A model generated the notes under the pieces. It searched no databases. It worked only from the letters and a program-made list of their open reading frames with translations, and had not been told where the DNA came from. Shown here piece after piece: positions 34,323-43,220 of a stretch of 64,000 bases of DNA. The stretch lies in contig JAKSGN010000033.1 in the NCBI GenBank assembly GCA_024180945.1, forward strand, positions 1 to 64,000. The letters run 5' to 3'. Within the stretch, counting starts at the first letter, position 1, and the number at the start of each line of letters is the position of its first letter. The stretch is from Macrophomina tecta (taxonomy: Eukaryota; Ascomycota; Dothideomycetes; Botryosphaeriales; Botryosphaeriaceae). Made by a program: the position numbers and the translations under genes.

Positions 34323-36130
34323 TGTGTCCAGCGTCCGCGCCTGATGCGGCGCCGCCAGTGGATCCGGTCGTTGCGGACCTGGTATTCAAAGGTAGGCATG
34401 GCGTATTTTTTCTTTGGGACCCATTGTAGGGTATCCCCGACCCTTGTTGCTGTTCCGTGCAGGCCGAGGGTCAGCGCCATGTTTCGCAAGTGCGCGAGGT
34501 CTCGTTGTTGCTGTACTCCCCGGGCCTCGCTTTCGAGCCAGGTCGCTACTTCGTCGGCCGAGGCGAGGGGTGATTCCTTCCAGGGGTGCCATATGCCGTC
34601 TTCGTAGAATCGAGAGCTGAGCTTCCCGTTCTTCACCTGGTATTGCTGAGGTGGTAGGTCTATTCTTGATCCAGGGGTCCAGTTGATTGTGGGGGCGAGG
34701 CTGGCTTCGACGCGCCTCGTGTCTCCGTATCTGTTCAGGTGTTCCGTGATTCGGTCGAGCATGGCTTGGTCTTGCCATTGCTCCGTATTCCCTGCTTCGC
34801 TGGATTCGGGTGTACTGTCGTAGAGTTCACCTGTGTCACTGTCGACTAGCTCGTCGTCGTAGGGGAAGTCATCGATTAGGTCGTCGATTTCTAGTACTTC
34901 CTCGTTGCGTGTAGCTAGGTTCAGCTGCCGCGGCTCGGAGGGGTACCACCCGGTGGCCTGTTTGTCGCTCTGATGGGTCGTGCAGTTGTCATCGTAGCAG
35001 GCGGTCCAGCTCATGGCCGCGTGGTTGACTTCTTTGCTCAGGGTGGACGCGGAGCGGGGTTCCTCTTCTTCTTGAGTGGCGACGGCGGCAGTCTTGCCGG
35101 TTTTGTTTCGTTGCAGGCAGCGGTGCCGGGGGTTCCACTTGTCTCCGCAGTAGACACAGAGTCCTTTGTTAAAGCGTTCTGTTTCTTGCTCCGTCCACTG
35201 GCGTCGAGGTCGTCTCTCGCGCTTATTGTCTTTGTCGCTTCGTTGAGCGGCGTCTAGTTCCATGGCGTCGCCTCCTTCTTGCGTATGGCGTGGTCGCGAG
35301 GGGCGCGAAGTGTTGGCTCCGTAGTTCCCCTTGTATTTTTCGGATTGGCGCTCAAAGAGGCGGTTGTCGCATTTGATGGCTAGCTTGATGAGCTCGTCCA
35401 GGGTCTTGGGGTCGTCTTGTGTCATGAGTTGGTCTTTGACCCTCTCCTTGAGTCCTCGGTAGTAGTGGTCCATGAGGGCGCGGTCGGACCAATCGTCCAG
35501 GTACGCGGCGGCCTTTTGGAACTCTGTAGTGTAGTCTGCCACTGAGGTCTTCTGGTGGATGTTCATGACGGCTCGTCGGGCCTTGTTGACTTCGTCGAGG
35601 TCTCCGAAGCTCTGCTTGATCTGAGTCACGAAGTGCTTGTAGCTGCCAAAGACCTTCTTGGTGTCCTCCTTGCGTGCCTCTGGTCCTTTCTCCATTCGGT
35701 CTCTAAGGTAGGGCTCGAACCACTGTGCCGCAGTGTCGCGGAGGTAGGTGGCAGCGAACATCACCTTTTTGTCGTCTGTGGGGAAGTCTCTGGAGTTGAA
35801 GAAGAAGTATAGGTCGAGTTGCGAGAGGAAGGTTTGAAGCTTCTTTCGGTTGCCGTAGAATAGGTCTGGTTTGGCCGTCTTCGTGCTTCTGTCAGGGGGT
35901 TGAGTCGCTGTAGGTGTCGGAGCGTGTACTGGCGCCGGAGTATGGGCCGCTGGAATGGCTTGGTTGCGAAGTTCGCCTATCTGTTGGTGGAGCTGGGTGT
36001 TCTCGTTGGTTTGCTCCTGGAGTTGTCCGCGAAGTTCGCCGATCTGGCCTTGCATGTCTTGGATGACCTGAAAGAGGTCGGCCATAGTTGGCTGTGGGGG
36101 ACCGTTGTTGTTCATGTCGACGTCGTTCAT
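34145..36130 (-). CDS. gag: Ty3 Gag polyprotein
   Basis: 661 residues from ATG at 36130. A probable coiled coil (about residues 20-58) and a proline-rich linker precede a Ty3-type capsid domain (about 90-260, with AAQWFEP and DDWSDRALMDHYYRGL). A basic segment leads to a zinc-knuckle-like CxxC-x7-HxC (C325, C328, H336, C338); the spacing is unlike the usual CX2CX4HX4C. The C-terminal 320 residues are an unusual extension with acidic stretches and two copies of a 39-residue motif (about 483-521 and 570-608) built on YQVxN and W..WKExP. Gag packages element RNA into cytoplasmic virus-like particles. The frame overlaps pol by about 178 bp; pol is in the -1 frame. Confidence 0.9.
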   Translation of the reverse strand: MNDVDMNNNGPPQPTMADLFQVIQDMQGQIGELRGQLQEQTNENTQLHQQIGELRNQAIPAAHTPAPVHAPTPTATQPPDRSTKTAKPDLFYGNRKKLQTFLSQLDLYFFFNSRDFPTDDKKVMFAATYLRDTAAQWFEPYLRDRMEKGPEARKEDTKKVFGSYKHFVTQIKQSFGDLDEVNKARRAVMNIHQKTSVADYTTEFQKAAAYLDDWSDRALMDHYYRGLKERVKDQLMTQDDPKTLDELIKLAIKCDNRLFERQSEKYKGNYGANTSRPSRPRHTQEGGDAMELDAAQRSDKDNKRERRPRRQWTEQETERFNKGLCVYCGDKWNPRHRCLQRNKTGKTAAVATQEEEEPRSASTLSKEVNHAAMSWTACYDDNCTTHQSDKQATGWYPSEPRQLNLATRNEEVLEIDDLIDDFPYDDELVDSDTGELYDSTPESSEAGNTEQWQDQAMLDRITEHLNRYGDTRRVEASLAPTINWTPGSRIDLPPQQYQVKNGKLSSRFYEDGIWHPWKESPLASADEVATWLESEARGVQQQRDLAHLRNMALTLGLHGTATRVGDTLQWVPKKKYAMPTFEYQVRNDRIHWRRRIRRGRWTQWKELPIPAQDWDFYFYEEMTSPRTGRLFPANENIEFETPTTYGIHNAPRELTNALSKN

Positions 36131-36218
36131 TGTGTTGCTTAGTTAGCGTCAAATGTCGGGTGATACTACCTTGTCGTTTGAGTGTTCCTCTCCTCGGAAC
36201 TGCCTTCCCTTGCAAGGA

Positions 36219-36230
36219 TGGTGGTCAAAG
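36219..36230 (-). other. Putative self-priming primer-binding site
   Basis: Directly after the 5' LTR in sense orientation is CTTTGACCACCA. It does not begin with the TGG expected of a tRNA primer site. TTGACCAC is exactly complementary to GTGGTCAA in the LTR near the predicted RNA start, as in self-priming Tf1/sushi-group elements. Confidence 0.55.
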
Positions 36231-36973
36231 TGTAACGGCGGCCTCTTCCACTAGGCTTAGGAGTCACCTAGTAGGGTCAGGTAGCGGTAGGGTTTACCTT
36301 GAAGAGCAAGAGAAGGGTAAAGGATTGGAACGATGGGTAGCGGTCACGTGATAGGTTGGTGCGCGGTGCGCGTCAGGCTTGTTACCTCCAATAAGTCTGT
36401 ATTGGAATCTTGAGTTGACCACGAAGGTCAAAGTACTATCTAAGGAGTGTGTCTATATACTGTAGGAAATGTGTAGCAATCTGTGGATAGTGGTGGATAG
36501 TTGGCATCCTTGGTTATCCAAGCGTCGTGGAGGATAGTCGTGATCCTTCGTTATCCAGTGGGCCCGGTGGGTCCCACGTGACTTGGGCGCTAAGGCCTGT
36601 TTTCCGGAACCCGACTTCTGCCCTGATGAGCGGACGACATGTTCGACATTCTCTTGTTCGTCCCTTGTGTCCGAAGTCGGTTTCCTGGATCTGTGCCCTT
36701 TCCCTGTGGGTGTCTTTCCCCTGCGGGAACTCGGTCCTGCTATTCTTCCGGGTAGTCGCTGTGCTGCGCGGGCGTCGTTCCCGTGCGGGCCTCTGTTGCT
36801 GCCTGGCTCGGGGCCGTACGTGCCGCCTTCCCTTGAGGCTGGGTTTCCCGTGCGGGCGTTCCGGCCGTGCGGCTCTGCTGCCCGTGAGGGTTCTTGGTCC
36901 CTGCGGTGCCTTTTCCCGTGCGGGCTTCCTACCCGTGGGGTCATAAAGCCCTTGTCCTCTGGGGTTCGTAACA
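36231..36973 (-). repeat. 5' LTR of the recent Ty3 element
   Basis: 743 bp, TGTAACGGCGGCC to GGTTCGTAACA on +. On the sense (-) strand a TATATA box (36454-36459) lies about 38 bp upstream of GTGGTCAA (36415-36422), a likely start of the RNA. Confidence 0.95.
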
Positions 36974-36978
36974 GAATA

Positions 36979-39900
36979 ACCCTTAAAGACGGAGACGCTA
37001 TAGCCCTAGACGCGGCTAATAGATAGGATTCTAAGAAGGGTAATAATAATAGTCGAAATAATAATAAGAAGCCTAAAAAACCTAACCTAAACTAGATAGA
37101 TAAGTAGAAATAGCGCTATAAGAATTAACTCTATATTATCTATAATAGTAATAAGTACTTTTCTTCTAAGTACCCGTAGAACCCTTATAATAAGAAAGAA
37201 GAAAAGTAGACCTTAAGCGCTTAGCGCGAAGTATTAGTTATATTCCGCTAAAATAACTATAATACGCTATACTAAATAGCCTACTACGACGATAACTGCT
37301 AGATGCACTAAAGTAGTAAAGATATATTAGAATAGTATTTCTATAAACCACGATAATTCGGTATAATAACTAGGAATAAAGAAGTTATTAAGACTAATAA
37401 TATTATTAATAGCTTTCTCTTAGACGAGAAACTCGTAAATAGCGAGACCGAAGAACTATACGATTTAATAAATAGCGAAGTAGAAGCTATACTAGACCTT
37501 ATAATTCTTCTAGAACTCGAACGCCTTATAGCTAAGTATAGGATTAGTATAGAAATAACGAATAAGAATAATTAACTCGCCTAGGTAATCTAGATTTTCT
37601 ATAAGAGAGGATTAGCCCTTATAGTACTATAGATATAGCGCTAAGGGACCCTCTAGGAAACCCGAATTAAGTAAGATAGAAAGAAGTAAGAACTTATTAT
37701 TATAAAGAAAACCGCACTCGTAACGCTCTATTATTAAGAAATAACTACTCGATAGTAAGTAGACTATAACTTTCTCTAAGAACTAGTACGAATTCTTTAT
37801 TAGTATAGCACGGTAACTATCTAAAACTATATACTTTAGTAGATACTAGATAAGAAACTTAATATACTAACTTTTCGATACTAGGTGCGAAAGAATATAG
37901 TCTACTAGCGGAAATAGTTACGTACTAATAAATAGACTAGCTAGAAGTAAGCATACCTTTAAGTTAATAAATAGAAAGACTATATATATAGTAAAGTCTA
38001 CGGCTATCCGAAGCTAAAAAACTAGACGGTTCTACGGTATTAGAATTAATTTAGGGGCTATAGTCTAGGTCTCTTTATATAGTATTACGTATATTAAATA
38101 CGGAAACTCTCACCGGAAAGAAACTTTAGAGATAATTTAAGATTACTAAAATTCTACGAGGACGCACGATCTCGATACTAGTTAATAGTAGATTAAGCGG
38201 AGACTTTATCTATAACGAACTAGTATAAGAGTTAAATATTTCTTATTAAAAAAAGAAAGAACTCTACTCTTTTAGTGGATTTAATAGACGAAATGCCGAC
38301 TACGGAGAAGAATAGATATATACTAAAATAGAAGAAGTCTTACTAGAAATTAATAAATATACTAATTAGGTTACCCTTAATATTTAAAGAATTCTAAAAT
38401 ATAACGTTATTCTTAGAATACCTTAGCTTAGGACTTGTAATCCTCTTATTAACTAGGCGAGCGATATACTCTTTCTATAATAGAATATTTAGGATATTAT
38501 TAAAAACCCTAAGAGTAGTTATAAGAATATTAAATAAGAACTACTAGATATCTTCTAAGAATATATCTTTAATATAAAATAGAAAGTAGCTAGTATAAGG
38601 CCTAAATATAGTAACTATATAGGCGACTTTAATAATAGTATAAGTTAGAACTAGGACTATAACGTAGAAGGCGAAGCCTCCTCGGTAAAATATAATTCTA
38701 TCGTAGAAATAAGCCCTACTAAGCGAAACAATACCCTTAAATTATTAGAAGAAACGCAAGACTTAAATAATAGCGTAAGGCCTAGTAATAGTAGTATTAA
38801 CGGTAACCTTAAGAAAGGCCTAAGATAGAACTAGAACTATAATATATAAAATACTATCTTCTCGGTAAAATATAGCGTCTTAAGCGGAGTAAGCCCTACC
38901 GAGTTAAGTATTTTTAAAAATTAGATATAACACTTATTATAAAGAACTACGCGAAGAAAGCGTAGGGCTAAGAGTAAGGCTTCGCGGAAGTAATTAGTAG
39001 CTATAGAACCTCTCGTAGACGTATAAATAATCTTAAGAGAGATATTTAGGCGTATATAACGCTAAGAATAATAGGTCTATCTTATATATATTAAACCCTT
39101 ACCGGCAGTGTAATAAAGAGTATTAGCTAGAGCCTAATAGAAAAAGCTAAGAAATAAAGACTATTTAACTTCTATTAAAGGAGACGATTCTATAAGAATT
39201 AAGAGAGGATAATACGGTAGTTTAAAAATATAGTAGTAATTATAAAAAATACCTCTAATACTAAAAATAAAAACGATACCCGACGAGTATTAGAACTTAG
39301 TTACCATTTACTAAGAAAGAGAAAAGAAAGACTTATCTAAGTATTAACTATAGAACTACGAGATTCTACTTAAGCTAGAAACGAAACTAGCTTATAAGCC
39401 TATCTACTTCTTATTAAAGAAGGAAATAGAGGCTTTAAAGAAATATATTAAGAAGAACCTTAAACGAGGATATATTTAGCTATTAATATTATTAGCCGAA
39501 TATTCGATCCTCTTCGTTCCTAAGAAGAATAGTAAGTTACGCCTCTATATCGACTATCGATAACTTAATAATATTACGATTAAGAACTAATACCTACTTC
39601 TACGTATTAACTAGCTCTAGAATAAGTTAGGGAATATAAAGTACTTTATAAAACTAGACCTTAGGAATAGATATTACCTAGTTAGAATTAAAGAAGGGGA
39701 AGAATAGAAGATAGCCTTTAAAATAAGACTAGAACTCTATAAGTATATAGTAATACTATTTAGGCTTACTAACGTGCTAGTAACCTTCTAGAATCTCGTT
39801 AATAATATACTACGCGAATACTTAGATATCTTCTACCTAGCTTATCTTAACGATATTCTTATCTTCTTAGAAATACTCGAGAAATATAAGAAGTATATTA

Positions 39901-40079
39901 GAAAAGTCCTAGAAATTCTCTAAGCTAAGAACCTAACTATCGCACCTAATAAGTGCGAATAGTACGTATAAAGAATAGAATTCTTAGGCTTTATTATTAT
40001 CTCTAGATATATTAGTATAGACGACTCGAAACTAAATTTTATTAGAAAATAGCTAGTACTAAAGACGATTAAGAAAGTA
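36979..40079 (+). pseudogene. RIPed Ty3 gag-pol, part 2
   Basis: Continues 28002-28866 after removal of the insertion. It begins with a remnant of the ALDAANR block (matching ELDAAQR of the intact Gag), then the zinc-knuckle region, protease and reverse transcriptase. Near 39535-39900 the + frame shows [33 protein letters not shown] and YLNDIL, the last a decayed YLDD. It stops in the segment equivalent to IKEVQSFLG of the intact Pol, at the Fot1-like insertion. RNase H and integrase are absent from this relic. Confidence 0.8.
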
Positions 40080-40081
40080 TA

Positions 40082-41934
40082 ACGTATTTCACCACCGAGC
40101 CGTCCAAACCACCGAGCCGTCCACTTCCTCACCAACATCACACTTTGAACTCAAGTTATTCAACACAACACAAAAATTTCAATAAACTAGTAGCGATCCT
40201 AGATTACTCAGTACCTGTTACCTCCTCTGTACAAGTCCGTCTGTTGTGCCCGGTCTTGCCGCAGTTCCCACAGCGCCGTTGAGCCCCCTGCGCGCCCTCT
40301 GCGCGAGCCTTCTTAGAGGGCTGTTCGCTGCCCTCTGCCCCCCCAGCGCCCTGAGGATTAGATAGCTGACCGCCGTCTACCATTGTTAGCGTGCCCCGAT
40401 TCTGTACGTACTTTCTTTTACGCTGTTTCTTCTTGTTTGCGGCCTCTGTGGCCCTTTGAAGGGCAGAGAGTTCGTCGCGTACTAACACAGCAGAGTGCAC
40501 CATGAATGACGCGCCTTTTACGAGCGATTGAAGCGATCCACGCGCCTCTGTAGGTGAGGAGCTGCAATACTGCCTTATCTGCTGATAAAGTAGCCTTGAT
40601 TGGGCCTCTAATTCGCGCATATTGCTGGGCGTTTTGGATTCCCATGGGACAGCCTCTGGTGCAGGCGGTGTAGGCGTACGAAGCCTGACATCAACCTTCG
40701 ATAACACAACCTGCGGGTCGAGCGGCACCAAGCCAGCTCCTCGGAAGCTTGCACAGATATTCTCCTTTGTGAACACCTTGTAATAAGCCGCCTTGTACGC
40801 CTGTATAAAGGCTGGTTTGTCGATTTTTGTGGCCATCAAGCGCGCCAAGCCTGAGATCTAAGAGCGGTACGCCCGCTTTAACGGCGAGAAAATGCCCACA
40901 TCAAGCGGCTGCAGGAGGTGCGACGAATGCGACGGCATACAGACGGTAATAATCTTCTCCTCCTTGCACAGATCCTAGAACTCAATTAAGTTATAGCTCT
41001 CGTGGCCGTCGATTATGAGCAGCCGGTACACCCCCACAGTACGCGACTTTATATGCGCGTTAAAGTGCTCTAACCACTTCACTCCAAGCTCATTTATCGT
41101 CCAGCCGTTGGCGCTGACAGCAACAACCCAGTCCTCCATGCCAGAGGTGTCTTCGTACCAAGTGTTAATGTGGTTCTTGCCGGCGAAGATCGTAAAGGGT
41201 GGGATCGTCCAACCGAGCGCGCTAATCGCGTTAATAACTAAAGTCCACTCGCGATTGCCTGGCTAGATAAATTTTCGTTTTCCGCGCCTTTCAGAGCCTG
41301 TAATAACTAGCAGAGAGCCTATTACGCCCATCATAAAGCCAGTTTCATCAAAGTTGTACGTATCCTCGTCTAGGATACCGTACTTCTCCTTCACAGAGCG
41401 AACGAGGTCGAACTACCGCTCGATAACCACTGGGTCCTCGTTTAAGGCTCGCTGGCGATCGTACGCGCGAGTCCAGCACGTTTTGAGCTCATCTCTGCGG
41501 CTGATGAACCTGTCTGGCTAGTTCTTGCCCACGGTACCCCCGTCGCGCTCTGCCAGCAATTTGTTGGCCATATCACGTAGTATATCCTTGGAGGGCGGAA
41601 ACCCTCTCGAATCCAGGTCCAGTATACGCTCGACAATCGCGCCTTCTTCATGTTTGGTAAGCTTCTTGCCGTTAGGCACAGCTTCTACGCGTGGTATGGC
41701 ACCTGCGCGTCGGTCGCGTACGGTTGATCGGGGAGCAAGGTACTCGCGACAGGTAGCTCTTTCGCTGTGCGACGCGTGGGTATCAATAGATTGGATAGCA
41801 AGGTTAATATACTGAGTTTTCTGGGATGATTTCATAGCGTTGTGGTGATGCATCGTGTTGAGTTTTCATCCGATGCGTTTTTGGTGAGGAAGTGGACGGC
41901 TCGGTGGTTTGGACGGCTCGGTGGTGAAACACGT
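40082..41934 (-). mobile_element. Fot1/pogo-like DNA transposon
   Basis: 1853 bp flanked by TA on both sides (40080-40081 and 41935-41936). The terminal inverted repeats exceed 50 bp: ACGTATTTCACCACCGAGCC at the left and its complement at the right (one mismatch, ACGTG), continuing as a doubled CACCGAGCCGTCC block. TA target duplication, TIR and a transposase of about 549 codons are those of the Fot1 branch of Tc1/mariner-pogo. Only lightly RIPed. Confidence 0.95.
40204..41853 (-). pseudogene. Fot1-like DDE transposase, inactivated by amber codons
   Basis: One frame from ATG 41853 to the stop at 40204, 549 codons, with no frameshift. The only lesions I find are five TAG codons: 41518-41520 and 41413-41415 (expected Trp) and 41263-41265, 40975-40977 and 40858-40860 (expected Gln). 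N-terminal helix-turn-helix region (LTKHEEGAIVERILDLD), a catalytic core with NFDETGF, LLIIDGHES and QPLDVGIFSPLK (the three acidic residues), and a C-terminal CCHC knuckle CGNCGKTGHNRRTC. The enzyme would cut at the TIRs and insert at TA. All five changes fit C-to-T mutation at CpA on one strand or the other, so the copy was probably hit by mild RIP. Confidence 0.93.
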
Positions 41935-41936
41935 TA

Positions 41937-42142
41937 TTCTTAATTAATAGTATTACTACTAAATCTAATAGATACTTATAACCCGAGGTACTTACTTTCG
42001 TAATATCGTAACCCGTGCGACACGCCTTTAAGTAGGCGCTATAAATAGAGGAATTATTCTCTAAGGTAAAGTATATAGTATAGTACTTTAGGTAGTAAGT
42101 ATAAGGAATTATCTCCACGCCGTCCCGAAGAATACGACGCAA
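41937..42142 (-). pseudogene. RIPed first exon of an antisense cysteine-cluster gene
   Basis: Open on the - strand from about 42142. It contains VEIIPYTYYLK, NNSSIYSAYLKA and CRTGYD. Tyr residues stand at Y-x2-Y, then Y-x9-Y-x2-Y-x7-Y, the same spacing as C43-x9-C-x2-C-x7-C of the antisense gene at 29711-30449. TGY-to-TAY (Cys to Tyr) is the expected RIP change. A GTAAGT donor follows three codons after the final position, close to where the intact gene has its intron. It sits just inside an LTR with a polypurine tract, as in the intact element. The rest is lost at the transposon junction (41936). Confidence 0.65.
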
Positions 42143-42315
42143 TAAGTCCCGACAACGTATTATAATATAATACGGCCGCTTAGTAGAAGGCTTAAAACCG
42201 TTAGTAAGAGAACGTTTAGGCGGTATAATAGAGATCTATAACGAGAAATAATATAGGAACCCTATAGAACGAAAAGATATAGCCGCGTAAAAAAAATCTT
42301 CGGGCCGAAGATCCT

Positions 42316-42329
42316 AAAAGGGGGGATAG
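42316..42329 (+). other. Polypurine tract of a plus-strand Ty3 relic
   Basis: AAAAGGGGGGATAG directly before the LTR at 42330. The preceding TTCGGGCCGAAGATCC also precedes the tract of the intact element. Confidence 0.85.
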
Positions 42330-42763
42330 TATTACGGCGCAACCTCTATAGTATAGGAAATAAGAAAGGAAGGGACGTTCTACGGAAAATTCTAAAGAAA
42401 AGAGGGGATTATATAGCTTAGTATGTAAGTACCTAAGGATAAACCTACTAAGCCCTTATGAGCTGGGCTTATAACGGCTTATCTTAAGCCCTCTAGAGCT
42501 GGGCTCGCAATAGCACTACTAGATTATATATACTTTTCTACTTATATATAAACTATACTCTTTAGATAGCTTTGACCTTTGTAGTTAACTTTAATAATAA
42601 TTTAGTATATTATTAGTAACACGGCCTTCGCACGTAGTACTTAGTCTTATTACGTATTTGACTTGCTCTTACCCTCTTCTTATACCTACTTAAGGAAACT
42701 CTTTAATAGGTTTTCTCTCTCTTTAGTATTTGGATCCTTAGAGGCAGAGGCCCGCTCGTTATA
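42330..42763 (+). repeat. 3' LTR of a plus-strand Ty3 relic
   Basis: 434 bp, TATTACGGCGCAACC to GCTCGTTATA, a RIPed copy of the same LTR subfamily as the solo LTR at 12087-12522. Its middle differs from the LTR at 27533-28001, so the two are unlikely to be partners. Marks the right edge of the repeat island. Confidence 0.85.
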
Positions 42764-43220
42764 GCTAGGTAATATTAAGCTAGGCCGTTTCTGCTCCGTG
42801 AACTCAGGTATTGCAAAATAATTGAAATATAAGACGGCTTCCACCCTAACTCTACGGGTTGTAGTACCTTAGTAAAGTCTTAATAAAGGCAGAGCAATTT
42901 ATGCTAATCTATAGTAGCTATCGACTAGTGCTTAGCTCAAGTACAGAAGAAGAACTGCCCCTCTACCGGACTAAGATAAAAAGGGTTGAGTAGTAGGTCT
43001 GTCACAATATTGACATGGTTGTTAGAGAGTCGAGCTATCCTGTCAACGATAACTTTTTAAGGATAAACAAGGGGTGGAGGCGGTGCACGCACAGTCGCGT
43101 GTCTAAACTCAGTGGTATAATACGAATAGAATAGGCGGCCTCATAATGAAAAAAGAAAAAAAAATTGTTGCTGTCTTACAAAGAACTATCACCAAATCAA
43201 CCATAGCGGAACGGAGAGAA
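42764..43220. other. Junction between repeat island and gene space
   Basis: Composition returns to normal here. It contains the 3' flank of the BVMO gene; no other feature seen. Confidence 0.5.

Larger units (their letters stand above)
28867..36973 (-). mobile_element. Recent, nearly complete Ty3/gypsy chromodomain retrotransposon
   Basis: 8107 bp, transcribed on the - strand, with two 743-bp LTRs that look identical base for base in the stretches I compared and encode identical shadow frames. A perfect 5-bp duplication GAATA flanks it (28862-28866 and 36974-36978). Order in sense: 5' LTR, primer site, gag, protease/RT/RNase H, integrase with chromodomain, polypurine tract, 3' LTR, plus an antisense spliced gene near the 3' end. 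Base composition is normal with abundant CpA/TpG, so it entered after the host relic had been RIPed. A frame break between RNase H and integrase may make this copy non-autonomous. Confidence 0.96.

Noticed and set aside
34344..36351. Several plus-strand frames of 68-107 codons across gag
   Set aside because: Shadows of gag and pol on the opposite strand; none has an intron or motif comparable to the antisense gene at 29711.
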